A program made the translations under genes and the position numbers. A stretch of 64,000 nucleotides of DNA, taken from Patellaria atrata CBS 101060. Taxonomy: Eukaryota > Ascomycota > Dothideomycetes > Patellariales > Patellariaceae. Location of the stretch: positions 124,001 through 188,000 of the forward strand of contig MU006109.1 of the NCBI GenBank assembly GCA_010093705.1, read 5' to 3'. The notes under the pieces were generated by a model. It had not been told where the DNA came from, searched no databases, and saw only the letters and a program-made list of their open reading frames with translations. Of this stretch, positions 47,825 through 59,071 are shown piece by piece (the first letter of the stretch is position 1; each line of letters opens with the position of its first letter).

Positions 47825-48036
47825 TTTTGTCAAGTAGACTCGGATTTTTGTATCACTGTGCTGTACATATCATCACTCAAATGTACTGAGGTATTAAAGA
47901 GTCATATGAGGCGCTTATGAGCGATACCACCAGCGCCATACTAGAGTACTGAGAGTTATCTAAAAGCTGAGAACCCCGTTCCATCGCCCATTCTATGTAA
48001 AACCGTGAAATTCATATATCGTACAAAACCCTCCAT
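47825..48036. other. Short convergent 3' intergenic region
   Basis: 212 bases between stop codons of convergent genes. No hairpin terminator is expected in a fungus; none was seen. Confidence 0.5.
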
Positions 48037-49703
48037 CTATCTTATCTCCACACAATCGGCAAGACCCGGCAAAAGCTCCCGAAACTTCGGCCCGAGACTC
48101 CAGTTCCGCAAGTCCCGAAGGTGCTCCTCAAACGCCGGGTTGATGAGCCACTGCTCCTCCTCGCTCTGTACGGGGCGTCCCATACCATTCTCGGTCACCG
48201 GAGTCTCCGGTGTGCCGACCTGTACTGCTGTACTGAAGGGACTTGTGGCCGTACCTGAGGTGGGCGTGTACACGGAGGAGGCGGAGGGAAGCGGGGACGC
48301 CGTAGTACCGGCAGCGGGGTACAGTGGGGCGGGAGGCTCCAGGTGGTGGCTCCGCAGGCCCTGCGCGGGGGAAGAGGCGCAGACGAGGACATCCCGCGGG
48401 TCGTGGGGCCAGTTCAGGTTTATAGTGGTGGTGAACGGGATGAAGAAGTCTGCGAAGTGAATGAAGGGGTCGAGGAGAACCATGCGGTCCCTGAGGCGGG
48501 GAAAGGGGAGATAGTCTATCCACGCGGGGTGGGGCGTGAATAGGGAGGCCGCGCGCGGGGTCACCCAGTCCGGGAGGCGGTTGTAGTTCTCAGGGGTCGG
48601 ATCCACGAGCCACCGCATCACGAGGAACATGATAAAGATTATTGCTACTTGTTCCGGGAGCCCCTTGATGGCTTCGAAGGTACCGAGGATGTCGGTCAAT
48701 ACGCGGGACAACTGGTGACTGTATGTGGTGTTGGTTGGCTCGATGAGCGCAGAGAAGTTTGGATACGCCGGCCCAGCAAGCGTAGAGCGTGATACGCCGC
48801 GTACAGCTTGGGCGTCACAATCCCGTAGGCAACCCAGGAGGATCTCGTCGAGAGGGCAAGTTGATTGTATGGTTTTAGGAAAGACGAGATGGGGAGCGTT
48901 GATAGGCACAATACTATTGAGGGGAGTGCCGTCGTGGCGTTTGATCAGACGTTCGCTACCAGACAACAGGAAATTGAGACCGAGACGCTCATCGGAGTAG
49001 AGCGGTTCGGGGGGAATCATGCGGCCAGTGTTCAACGGTTCTACGAGTGCGGGATCTGTAGTTGGTGGCCAGGACCGCACATCGCTCGTTGGTGGTGCAC
49101 CAGGGAATGCCCAATTCCTCTCACCATGTGATTGGGATGGAGGACTCGAGGTGGATTGTGCTGCGAGTGCGGGATGTATATCTGGAGAAGCAAGGTGATC
49201 GTAAGATCGTTGAACTCTATCATGGGCGTCTATATTCTGGGAAACGGCTGAATGAGTATTGCGTTCAGCGGCATCAGCCAGATCTGTTAATTATCTTAGC
49301 AGCGTGTTACAATGATTACATGCAGTGACTGTATATTACCATTCAGACTCTGCGTTCCTGGATGATTGATCCCCAATACAGGTTGAATCAGCGCCAGAAC
49401 GGCCGTCAACCTCGAGCGGATGTCATTGTTTTCAGCTTGAATAGCTTCCTTCTCTCTCAAGGCATGCTGAAGTTCAATCTGCGGCCTTTGAGACTCGAGC
49501 TTATTAATGCGTGCTTTAAGCTGCTCGATCGTGCTTTTGGTTCTCTCTCGGATTGCGCGTTGAGCTTCTCGGTCATTTGCGCGTTTCCTTTCGAGTTGCT
49601 GAGGTGTAAGATTCGCAACACCGCGAGGTGAAGGGTTTACTGAAGTGCGGCGTCTCTTCTTAGTATTCTGGTCAGATTGATCTTCGTTATTATCCGACTG
49701 CAT
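48037..49703 (-). CDS. bZIP transcription factor with DUF3425 domain (two exons, 536 aa)
   Basis: Exon 1 (49340-49703) starts MQSDNNEDQSDQNTKKRRR and holds the basic region ERKRANDREAQRAIRERT followed by a leucine zipper (IEQLKARINKLESQ, then AL and IQ heptads). A 56-base intron (49284-49339) joins to DLADAAERNTHSAV; sum 1611 bases. The second exon is Pro/Ser-rich, then a DUF3425 region: LYSDERLGLNFLLSG, CPLDEILLGCLRD, MFLVMRWLVDPTPENYNRLPDWVTPR and HPAWIDYLPFPRLRDRM. Fungal proteins of this class regulate stress and secondary-metabolism genes; the target here is unknown. The ATG at 49703 is preferred to the in-frame GTG upstream. The last 60 codons are GC-rich. Confidence 0.9.
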
Positions 49704-50080
49704 GGTCACGATTGCGCTGGCGCAGGGGGAATGTTTTGAGGTAAGGCCTCTTGGCTTGGACTCGTGTTAATGACTCCAAATTCTCTCGCTTAACTTAAAT
49801 GCACGACTCAGAGCAGGCTGACTAAGACTAGCTTGTATCAACCTCAAGTATAACTCCTCCCGTCCCGCCTTAGTCTTTCCCCTCCAAGTACTTGTACAAG
49901 TAAAAGTATGTCTCGGATATCGATCACCGAGAACCGTGCTATGTTTAGTCATAGCCAGCTATGCGTTGTGTCCGTTGACACTAGGGACTCTGATCAGAAT
50001 CTGGGAAAGACATACTGTATAATACGTCCTTCAGGAACAAACCGTAAAGCTGTATATACTTGATTGCATTCTCATTAGCC
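49704..50080. promoter_or_regulatory. Divergent promoter region, bZIP / alpha-beta hydrolase
   Basis: 377 bases between back-to-back start codons. A small minus-strand frame at 49767-49952 is not supported. Confidence 0.5.
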
Positions 50081-51292
50081 ATGGGAACAAAACTACAAGC
50101 CGCTTCTGTTTTTACAAAGACCTGTACGTGCCGAAGATTCCCAATGATCCCCCTTCTGACACTTCTCAGTGGGAGCAGCCCTCGCCAGGGTCATAACATC
50201 GAGATTTAAGGGAGACAGGGCGCATCCGGTCTACTTCAAAGATGTCATCTTCGCATCCATGCGCACCGCGTTAGGTAATTCCACTATTGAAGCAGACAAA
50301 GCAGGCATCCAGCAGTCAACCGAACAAGCATACCATGCGGTAGTGAAGCAGTTCGGCTTTGAACCAAACAGCGTAGAGCTTAATGACGGCGCCAAAGCAC
50401 ACTGGATGGGCAACAAAAGAGCTTCGAAGACTCTAGTCTATCTTCACGGTTTGTAGAATGGTAAGATGCTAAAGATATATGCCAGTGCTAACAATCAAAA
50501 GGAGGAGCTTACATCATGCCAGCAAACACAAGTCAGCTCACTTGGGTTCATGAACTGATGACCACAATGAACGAAGGTCATAAGCCCGGCTCGGACGTCT
50601 CGGTCGTCATCTTGGAGTACTACACAACCCCCGCACACCGGTACCCAGTACAGCTTCAACAAGCCATTGCACTCCTACGATATCTTCTTGAAACTGAATC
50701 AAGAGATCCCTCTAGTGTATGTCTCCTGCTTCCACTTCTGAGCAATTCCCTCTAACAGGCACAGTTATTCCTCCTAGGGGATTCGGCGGGTGGCAATCTC
50801 TGCCTCGCTCTACTTTCCCACATCTCTCACCCGCACCATTCCCTACCGAAACTCTCCGTGCCGTCACCACTCGGAGGTGCTTGCCTCATCTCGCCTTGGG
50901 TCTCCTTCAACACTGAGGAAGATGCATACTACAGAAATGCATCCTCTGACGCGTTTGACGGCCGCGCTCTAGGCCGTTGGTCGCACGCATTTCTCGGATC
51001 GCCAGCGAACAGTGATTACTACTCCGAGCCCGCTACTGCTCCACCGTCCTGGTGGGAAGGTTTTGAAAACATTGTTTCAGAGGTGTTGATCTGGGCAGGT
51101 GGTGCAGAGGTTTTGATTGATGGCATTAGAGCGTTCGCCAAACGGTTTAAGGCGGGGTATAAGGGAGGCTTGTCTATTGTGGAAACACCCAGGGCCGCGC
51201 ATGAGGAAATGATAATAGATACTATGCTGGGATATAAGAAGAAAGGGGTCTACCAGTTGGAGGTGGAGAACTGGGTCAAAGCTAAGTTGTAG
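50081..51292 (+). CDS. Alpha/beta-hydrolase, HSL-like steryl acetyl hydrolase type (four exons, 356 aa)
   Basis: Exons 50081-50123, 50170-50448, 50502-50716 and 50759-51292 sum to 1071 bases; introns are 46, 53 and 42 bases, GT-AG, among the shortest in the window. The protein starts MGTKLQAASVFTKT. Strand and loop motifs are YLHGGAYIMP (HGG oxyanion motif of the hormone-sensitive-lipase family), LFLLGDSAGGNL (catalytic serine), SPWVSF, and the C-terminal catalytic pair in AGGAEVLIDG (Asp) and RAAHEEMI (His). An N-terminal hydrophobic region may anchor it. Related fungal enzymes deacetylate sterols or other small esters; the substrate is unknown. The apparent premature stops of single frames are explained by introns. 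Confidence 0.88.
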
Positions 51293-52199
51293 TATATTCG
51301 AGGAAAGGGTAATATGCGTTAGGATTGAGGTTATGCATTTGGGCCGACACTTGCAAGTCTACGTTTATATTTCTGCTTACTGGCGAATACAGATCTGTCG
51401 TACCGTTTAGCTGGTACAATGCATACGTTTCTTGACTCGACATCTCTATTCGTGAACCAGCTCCGGCCGTAGCCACGTCCTTCCCTTGAATGATTGCTTA
51501 CTGGGCACTTCAGTTAAATCCGGAATATTGAGAGATTACAGTTTTGTGAGGCTAGGCCGATTGTGCGGCTACCACTCCCTTTACGTTTGCATGTTCGTTG
51601 TACAGTACAGTCAGCGATAGCTTGAAGTGGGTGCGTATAGTACATGGAGAACATACGGAAAGAGACACTGAACACGAACAGTATGTATTTTAGATTGGAT
51701 AATGGTGATATTACAGAGACCGCTTGCTTGTAGTAGATCATGGCATGATAATACAGTTATCTCTTCGTTCTAATCCTAGGTAATCATTTATTTTAATGGG
51801 GTGTTAGAAGAAAACTTATGTCATGCATCGCAGTACAAGGTCCAGGAGGAAATGAGATGAATCATAAGATAGTAAGCGCACCAAATGTAAGTATAGTGTA
51901 TCCATTTGTTTATACTTTCAGCTGAATATCCCCCAGTAATATCAAGTTTCTGCCTCTGGTATGAACAATAGCCGCGCACTTAAAGATAATGGAGATCAAT
52001 AGGAGAGACCGTAGGCTTGTAATAGGACGAGTGTCCAAAGAATCTGATAGACAATTCTCAGGAATTTTGCTAGCAGATCCTGATTGGATCTGTAGTACCA
52101 GTCCTATGGTATTGCTACTAACGTCATGGTCAGTTGAGACTGGAGTATTCAAGTGAAGAATGGCTTTACCATGCTTATCTTGTAGGGTCTACCCACCCA
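51293..52199. other. Stretch downstream of the repeat-module gene
   Basis: About 0.9 kb. A minus-strand open frame at 51907-52190 could be a further exon of the gene at 52200-53065 (reads TLQDKHGKAILHLN), but no splice join was confirmed. Confidence 0.4.
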
Positions 52200-53065
52200 T
52201 CATAGGCCCATCAATTTCGAATGTAGCTTACGCTCCATAGATTCGAGCAGAGAATGATACGCTTCTCTCAGCTCCGGGACGTTATTGCCAGAATGACGCA
52301 ACATCCATCGGTTCGGGACTGTGCTAAACGACGAGCTCGTAAGAGGAATCTGCACCAGACACGCATAGTAACCAGATCAGAATCCAATGTCAGCACGTGC
52401 GATGATTACCTCAATGCGAGAGGGAGATAACAGGTATAAGATTCCAGCGCACACTATATGGATCAACAATCTATTGTGTGGACACCGAGCTTATTACATA
52501 CTATAGAACTGCCGATGCTCTTCTTCATTAAAGTTTCCTGTGGGGATAACCTTGGTAGAAGAGATTTCCTAGTCGAAATCAAAGCATGAGTACACTTTGA
52601 TACTTTCAATCAACTTTGACGCCATGGTGTTTAATGAGAAGGTATAGGAATAGCGATTGGAGATGAGGGAAAGAAGCGAAGCAGGAAATAAGAAAATTAC
52701 CGGAGAGGAATTTGTACAAAAGAGTGAACCCCAGTTGGAAGTGCACCTTGCATTCCATCTTTTTCAATAACTGCTTATAAGCCTCATCTCGCTCATGGGA
52801 CCCGTTAGCTCGGTAGAGAAGCTTAAATTTGTCGGCCGACCAAGATGTGGGCACCCATATGCTTGCGTGATAGATTCCATTGCCGAACGAGATGAGGATT
52901 ATAAGATCCTCGGGATCTGCAATAAACAGGATATGGGCACAAACTATATTACATCAGTAGATTCCATTGCAGGAGCGATATAGGAGACTCGCCAAAAAAA
53001 AATTGGCGGCGCTCCTCCTCGTTGAAGATCGAGCTTGGAAAGAGAGGGTTAATGTTTAGATATTC
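52200..53065 (-). CDS. Two-module protein of an unrecognised local family, structure partly unresolved
   Basis: Reads as two copies of one module. Module A: exon pieces 52989-53065 (PLFPSSIFNEEERRQFF) and 52701-52916 (ILISFGNGIYHASIW, FKLLYRANG, DEAYKQLLKKMECKVHF). A 163-base GT-AG intron (52538-52700) then leads in frame to module B: 52498-52537 (GNFNEEEHRQFYS), 52410-52470 and 52200-52349 (NNVPELREAYHSLLESMERKLHS). Paired motifs FNEEERRQFF/FNEEEHRQFY and EAYKQLLKKMECK/EAYHSLLESMERK show the duplication. A nine-T run near 52995 makes the first join off frame by eye, and one intron would be only 27 bases, so the gene may be decaying. The start is unknown. No known domain. Weak resemblance to the genes at 53591 and 54812. 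Confidence 0.4.
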
Positions 53066-53590
53066 CTGATGAGATAGTCATGCAGGACTATCTCAGAACG
53101 GGCCATCGTAATAGTTGAAACTGGTAGTTATGATGGAAGAAGGAAGCGATCAGCCGGATGAGGAGACTCCCGGTTGTTGTTTCGGTGGTATGAGTTGACT
53201 TTGAAGCTTCGATTGGTTTATTCTCTTGTCTATAGACTCAGATAAAAGATGAGGGATTGGGAACGTATATGAACGCGTCTGGAGCATAGTACAGAACAGT
53301 TTATGATTCGCTCTCCCTTCCCGTCAACTTCAATGATGAAATAGTCACCTGCAAGCAAGCTCAAGGTAAAAGATGGAAACATAGCTAATGTGAATCGTGA
53401 GAAACAGTTTGACTTGCCAAATATTTTATTTTCTTTGAAACGTATCTCTGCTAAACATTCCTCTTCACTGAAAGATGCATTTTATAAAAAGGGCGTTACC
53501 CTAACAAACATATTTCTGAACTTATTCAGGACGCTACCATAAACTCATATGCAGAATATTATCAGACACTTACTCAATTTGAACCTAAAA

Positions 53591-54031
53591 ATGCCTGACA
53601 TCTACGCCTTCGAAGACCCTCAAACTATGAATGTCCCTTTCAACCCTCGTAAGCTCCATATCCCGCCACAGTTCCCGTTGGATGATGCTAAGGTTGCTAC
53701 TTTAAATTATAAGTTTCAGGGTTCGGGAGTCCTAATTTAACTGATGTATTCAGATAATCTCGAAATCCTCTACGGTAAAATAGACAATGTAAGAATGGGG
53801 AATAACAAATTTGAGCGGCCGGAGTTTCATCTTCTCTTCTCTAAGGGTGCAGGCGCTGTGTACAAGGCATACACTCTGATTCCAGAAACGCAGATTGGGA
53901 ATTCAGGACCCTTCAGGATCCTGACCGAAGGTACACACCTCTAGAGTTCCAAGGAAGCAGCGCTTGAGGACTTGGCCACGCGAGTAGAGGAGCGATTGGA
54001 AAGTGTAGTACCAACGTGTAAGCGTTTCTAA
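53591..54031 (+). pseudogene. Probable dead copy of the small protein at 54812
   Basis: Starts MPDIYAFEDPQTMNVPFNPR. A middle part, NLEILYGKIDNV and ERPEFHLLFSKG, parallels NLEFLYGEYNYHMG and ERPPFYILLSK in the downstream copy. The C-terminal part SSKEAALEDLATRVEERLE matches its final helix but lies behind an in-frame TAG at 53942-53944. The splice join between the first part and NLEILYG needs an unusually short intron (about 33 bases). One clear stop and a doubtful intron make a recently dead copy the best reading; a live, shorter protein ending at 53944 remains possible. Confidence 0.5.
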
Positions 54032-54811
54032 AAAGGAAAATGTCAGAAGGAATCCAGCCCCAACACAGAATTTTAATTCGTGAGTTGGAATAAACGAGAT
54101 GTGAACGCAAGGACATTGACCGTGCGTCCCCGGGAGTCCTTCCTGTTGAAAACGCTCTCAAGGGGGACTAGACGGTATGATGGTGAAATAGAGGTTCAAT
54201 GAGAATCAGCAAGTGCACAGATGATAATAGTTTTCACATGGATGTACGTTTGAACAAGTGAGTCCAATGGTTGATATCCTACCATAACATTCCTAAACCA
54301 CTGCAGAGAACTCGGTACGGAAGCCCAGTTTTCGTGAAAGTACTCTCGATTTGTAAGGCTTTCATACTAGAAAAGAGTTCCAGCTTGCCCTTTATGATTA
54401 AAAGACCTTAGCGAGGAATGACATTTGATAGTTCAGGATAAGGGTACCGTGGTCAAGATGCTAGACGTGCCAAAGAACGACATCCACGAAACACTTGAAG
54501 AACGCGTCTAGAGTCTTGCCTTGCTCACCGTGGATTTGTACAAACGACCAGTTTCACATTCATTTAGACTTAACTGAAGTTCACAGACTTCGGAAGCCGC
54601 TTGCAGAGAACTTTCTCTTCTCGACTTAGAGAGAACTTCCACCATACAACTAGTGTCGTGTTTCGTGATTCAACAAACAACACGACAATCCAAGAGAAAT
54701 ATAATTGTCGCTATTTACAACAGTAAATTCCTCTAGCCATAGCCGTTTTCCAAATTAATCACTTACTTGAGTTTGCTATAGGTCATATCGACGACACGAA
54801 ACGCCAACCCA
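54032..54811. other. Spacer between tandem copies
   Basis: About 780 bases. A short frame near 54430-54511 (IHETLEERV) could be the tail of a further lost copy. Not called. Confidence 0.4.
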
Positions 54812-55275
54812 ATGCCGCGAAACTTGGACAACGCGTTTGAGCGACGTTTCGATCCCCGTACCGTGATCGTTCCTCAGAACAATGGTCTCAGTCTAGACGC
54901 CTTATCAGAGCTTCGAAGTAAGTTCAAATTCAATCTGAAGGAATCAAGAATCTGACAACATCTAGTCAACCTCGAGTTTCTATACGGTGAATACAACTAC
55001 CATATGGGCCACGACTACTCTAATCCCATCGAGCGCCCGCCTTTCTATATCCTGCTTTCCAAAGTGAGCATTCCCCCTGGCGTAACTAATTACTTTGCGG
55101 TGTTGTAAAAGGGGTGGTTAAACGTGATGGTACTGAGAACGATGACCCCTCCTTTGAGTTCATGATTCAAGGATTACTGCATGCCACCAAGACGGGTGCG
55201 TACGAGTTCCTCGCTTCGAAAGTGGAAGACGTGGTGTCCTATCGGATCGAGCAATTGAAGTGGGACAAGCGATAA
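54812..55275 (+). CDS. Small protein of an unrecognised local family (three exons, 113 aa)
   Basis: Exons 54812-54917, 54966-55063 and 55138-55275 sum to 342 bases; introns of 48 and 74 bases with gtaagt and gtgagc donors. The protein starts MPRNLDNAFERRFDPR and has the core NLEFLYGEYNYHMG, then IERPPFYILLSK, DPSFEFMIQGLLHATK and a C-terminal amphipathic helix GAYEFLASKVEDVVSYRIEQL. It has no cysteines, signal peptide or membrane span. A shorter second intron ending at 55111 is also possible but puts the last exon out of frame. The tandem relative upstream (53591-54031) seems dead. Same overall plan (G-rich turn, F-x-L-L strand, A-Y helix) as the minus-strand modules at 52200-53065. Confidence 0.6.
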
Positions 55276-55824
55276 TCCCAAACCGTCGCGAAAGGCTGAG
55301 AGTGCGCCAGCTCAAGAACTGTCGCAGAGGATAATATTCCCTAGACAGATCATGTAGAAAACGGAACAGTTTCGAGGAAGTATTATGACGGAGCAATGAG
55401 AGCATGTGGTGAATGAGTATAATCTTCATAAGATGAGCATTAGACTAATAATAAATAAGCGCTTTACTCCAGAAAGTAATTTCACTATGGATAGAGACAT
55501 TTATAGACATAGGAGAAAAGAGAAAAAAAAAACGAAAAAAGAAGAAACTAGAAGAGAAATTATAAGAAAAAGTCCCTGAAGGGGTCCCTGAACTAAAAGC
55601 GGGACTGAGTGGCGAATCACTTGATATTGCGATGGTTAGCAGGCTTCCCACGAACTTTGGATGATAAGCCTTTGCAACCGAAGAGGGTTGGACCCAAGTC
55701 CTTAACGTAGGAGGTTGATGCCATTTGTAAGTGAACTACTGATGTCCATAGGCGAGAGCATGAATCTCGGACTCTTAGGGGTATACGAGACGACTGACTT
55801 CAATGAGAATTGTACGGCATTATT
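55276..55824. other. Intergenic stretch between convergent genes
   Basis: About 550 bases, A-rich near 55515-55570 (purine runs). No coding signal apart from an unsupported minus-strand frame at 55445-55651. Confidence 0.5.
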
Positions 55825-58064
55825 CTATCCAAAGACTTCCATCATGAAATGATACTCAATCCTACTATCATCTTCTCTACCTCTAGCAGTAAGAGCACGA
55901 CATCGGTCCGCTAACTGATATCCAATAACCGGAGCACCGCAAAAGAAAACACCAACCTTCATTCCATCTTCAAGATCTTCCATTTTCCCTTCATCTTTGC
56001 AAAACTGCTTCTTCTTCGCTTTAAGTAACTCTAACATATCTTCGTAATGATCGTCCATGATCTTTTGTATGTCAGGCCTACCAAAGTGAGTCGGATTGAT
56101 AAGGCCAGTCAACGGTGACTCTGGTTGCTCCTCTGTCCGATGCGTTTCCAGGAGCCAGCGAAATATATGCGTCGAAAGCTGCTTCCTCGTCTGTGTAACG
56201 TGAGTCTGTATCCGAACGTCGAGATTTGAATGGCTTGACGAAGTGAAGCAGGAGAATTTCGACATGTAGTTAAGAAGATCAGAAAACCAGAGCAGATTAT
56301 TCTTGTCGCGCACCATCCAGTGGAAGTCAACCCGGCGATACTTAGAGAGGTCGTGAGATGCTAAATCCACCTCTTTATCCTCGTCTGTTGCCAGCTTCTC
56401 ATTTTCTCGGGAGTTCAGACTTTCACTTGATTTCACCGCCGATGTAGCATCTTCACAGTTTTCAACATCTCGTTCTTGCAAGTCTGTCAAGATACCAGAG
56501 AAGGGGGTGACGCCTATGCCGGCACCGACGATAATGGCCTGCTGAAAATCATAGAAACGCTGCGCTGGTGCTCCAAATGGACCGTCGATTCCGACTGCGA
56601 TATCAACAACTTGGCCCTCAGTCCCTAAGCTGCGAAGTTTATTCGTCCAATTGCCTTCAGTTTTGATATGAACCTGCATTCGTTTACTATTGCAGGTGGA
56701 TATCGTGAATGGATGCCACTGGAAGAATGAGACGTTGGGAACCTGTAGAAAAATGTACTGGCCAGCCTTATAGGGCCAAACCCAGGTATGGGGTATATTA
56801 ACGGAGATGCAAAGAGTTTCCTCATCTAGAATTTCCAATTTCGCACAGATACGACGGAAACCTGAAACGACACGGAGACTACGTTCGATGACAACCAAGA
56901 GTACTGGTAAAGCGAGCCAAAATCCGAGCATAGGATATTGTAAAAGTCCCGCTGTGCCATGCGCCATAAGCAGACCAAAAATAGGGAACATGAGAAGATG
57001 TCCAAGTTGGAAAACTTCGTAATTCCACTTCCTGACCTGCGGTAGACTTAGAGCTCCGAGGATCCAGAATAAACCAAATACAGTAAGTCCTGTGTATCCT
57101 GGTAACGACCTCACGTATCGAATGTAAGGTCGTGGAACGGCATCAGGGCCAAGCAAGTCAGCAACATTATCTTGCTGCGCAGGTCTACTACCGTATAGGA
57201 AGCTCCCCGTTAAATGACCTATTGCATGAAGCGAGGCTAAGGCTAAGGTCGCAATCGAGAGCTTGATATGAAACGATTGTGAAAGGTCCCAATTGACAAA
57301 CCTCGATATGAAGTAAAATTTTCTAAGGCCGGTCGCAAGCCATCTCGACATTGAGATGACCAAGAGGAATAGGGTCGGGCAGAGTGCACCTGCACAAGTT
57401 TTGGCCAATACTACGCCCCAACCCAGGGCTTCCCGATAACCTGGGGTAGTAAGATATTTCACCAACTGCCATATCCCGAAAGCAAACTCTAGGGATATGA
57501 CCAAAGCCAGAAAACCGATCTCCGGACCATGGACTTCCCAATAAGCACGAAACCGTTGTACAATGGTCATTCGTTTTAAGTAAGCGTCTTGTTCTTTGGC
57601 ATCTTTTTTCTCTTGCTCCATTGATGGGATCTTCCAGTTACGTACACTTTTCACGAATTCTTCTCTTGGTATTCGATCCTCATTGGTTCCCAAGACGCCT
57701 CGGAGAAAGCGATGCCTCTGTTCTGTACGGCTTTCATGGTGTAGATTATGCTTCTTAGCTTTAGGGGCTATGAAATAACATTTGTTAGAATGTACAGGTC
57801 GTCGTGAGCTGAGAACTCTCCTTGGAGACACAATGAGAGGAACTCAATAAATTTCATCAAATATCTCTTCTTTCAAGCTACAAGAGAGAATGCTAATGAA
57901 TTGAAAGGAAATGAAACCTAACCGAACGTACCTATCTCCTGATGAACCTCATCTAACTTCTTTTCAACTTCCCAGTAGTCAACATAACCGTTCTTGTCTC
58001 TATCAAGCTCATCTAAAAACTCATTGATCTCGCGATCAGTAAGAACCTTCGTATTCTCGTCCAT
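55825..58064 (-). CDS. noxC: NADPH oxidase with N-terminal EF-hand, NoxC type (two exons, 691 aa)
   Basis: Membrane enzyme that passes electrons from NADPH through FAD and two haems to oxygen, making superoxide. Exon 1 (57932-58064) encodes MDENTKVLTDREINEF and the EF-hand loop DRDKNGYVDYWE. A 164-base intron (57768-57931) joins to APKAKKHNLHHESR; sum 2076 bases. Membrane spans carry the haem histidines in HAIGHLTGSF and QLGHLLMFPIFGLLMAHGTAG. The FAD site is WHPFTIS and the NADPH site is GAGIGVTPFSG, with a C-terminal FCGAPVIG. The tail ends MMEVFG instead of the usual NOX ...ENF. The EF-hand separates it from NoxA and NoxB and predicts calcium control. Divergent from the gene at 59072. Confidence 0.93.
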
Positions 58065-59071
58065 CGAAATACTTTAACGCTGCGCTCTTCAAGGAGGAAC
58101 GCGACAGCGTGGACTTCACCATACCTTTATCTTTCTCAACGCGCCCTGAGGTCCCTGATTCTGCACGTAGGCCAAGTAGCTGAAAAGCAGGCTATACTTA
58201 CTGCCAATCTTTCGCGCAACGTGCAAGAGTCTTGGAGTCAACTTGCTGATGGCGGGCAAGATGGGACTGCGATGAGCCGAAACGTCTTGGACGGCATCTC
58301 AGTCAGGATATTTAGCTTGGCCGTGATTGGCACCGCATGGGCCGACAAACCACCATGTGCTTGCGTGTTCAGCTGTCGGTGATATCGAAACCAGAAAAAT
58401 TCCATAAGAGCGTTTGTTGGGAGGAGAGGCGCAAAACTATATAGGTTCTCGTCCGAATAAAATGCGATGAGAAATAGCAGATGGGATGAGGAGATGGGAG
58501 ATTCCTAATCTGGAAGCATTTCCGCACCTCCACTTTTACTCCACTATTATTCAGCAGATCGCAATGGAATGGCAAGATAATTCATACTTTAAATATCAAC
58601 GTAGAATACAGACTGGAACTGAACTTTTTTTTTTTTTTGGTTAAATTATTTATTATAGGGTGTTGAACGCTTGAGTGTTGAGGAACTGTTCTATTCTAGC
58701 TGTACTCACTTCGAAGTAAGTACTATTTTTCTCTAGTCAGGGGCGCAGACTTCAATGATACAATCAAAATATAATAGACTCGTATTCTCCTAGTCTATTC
58801 ATTAATATTTGGCGAAGTCTATCAGTTATCATTTGCTCTACTGCCATGATTGTAGTTCCTCATTTCTCTATGTCTGCTGTAGAGACAAAGATATACCGTC
58901 TAATTAGGATCTACTATATTTTACTTGTTCCGTACAGTTAATTCAGTCGTTTCAAGAGCCGTTGTACATCAAGCGATGTATTTCACGTTAGATGGAGGGG
59001 TACGGCTTGTACAACCTCCCTTCTCCCTTTCATTCTAACATCTCCCCCAGGCACCCTACAACTAACCCACA
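58065..59071. promoter_or_regulatory. Divergent promoter region, noxC / Gfo-Idh oxidoreductase
   Basis: About 1 kb between back-to-back start codons. It includes a run of fourteen T at about 58625-58638. The 100 bases before 59072 are pyrimidine-rich. No gene. Confidence 0.5.

Noticed and set aside
54401-54511. Third plus-strand copy of the small local family
   Set aside because: Only a short helix-like tail is visible; too little to call.
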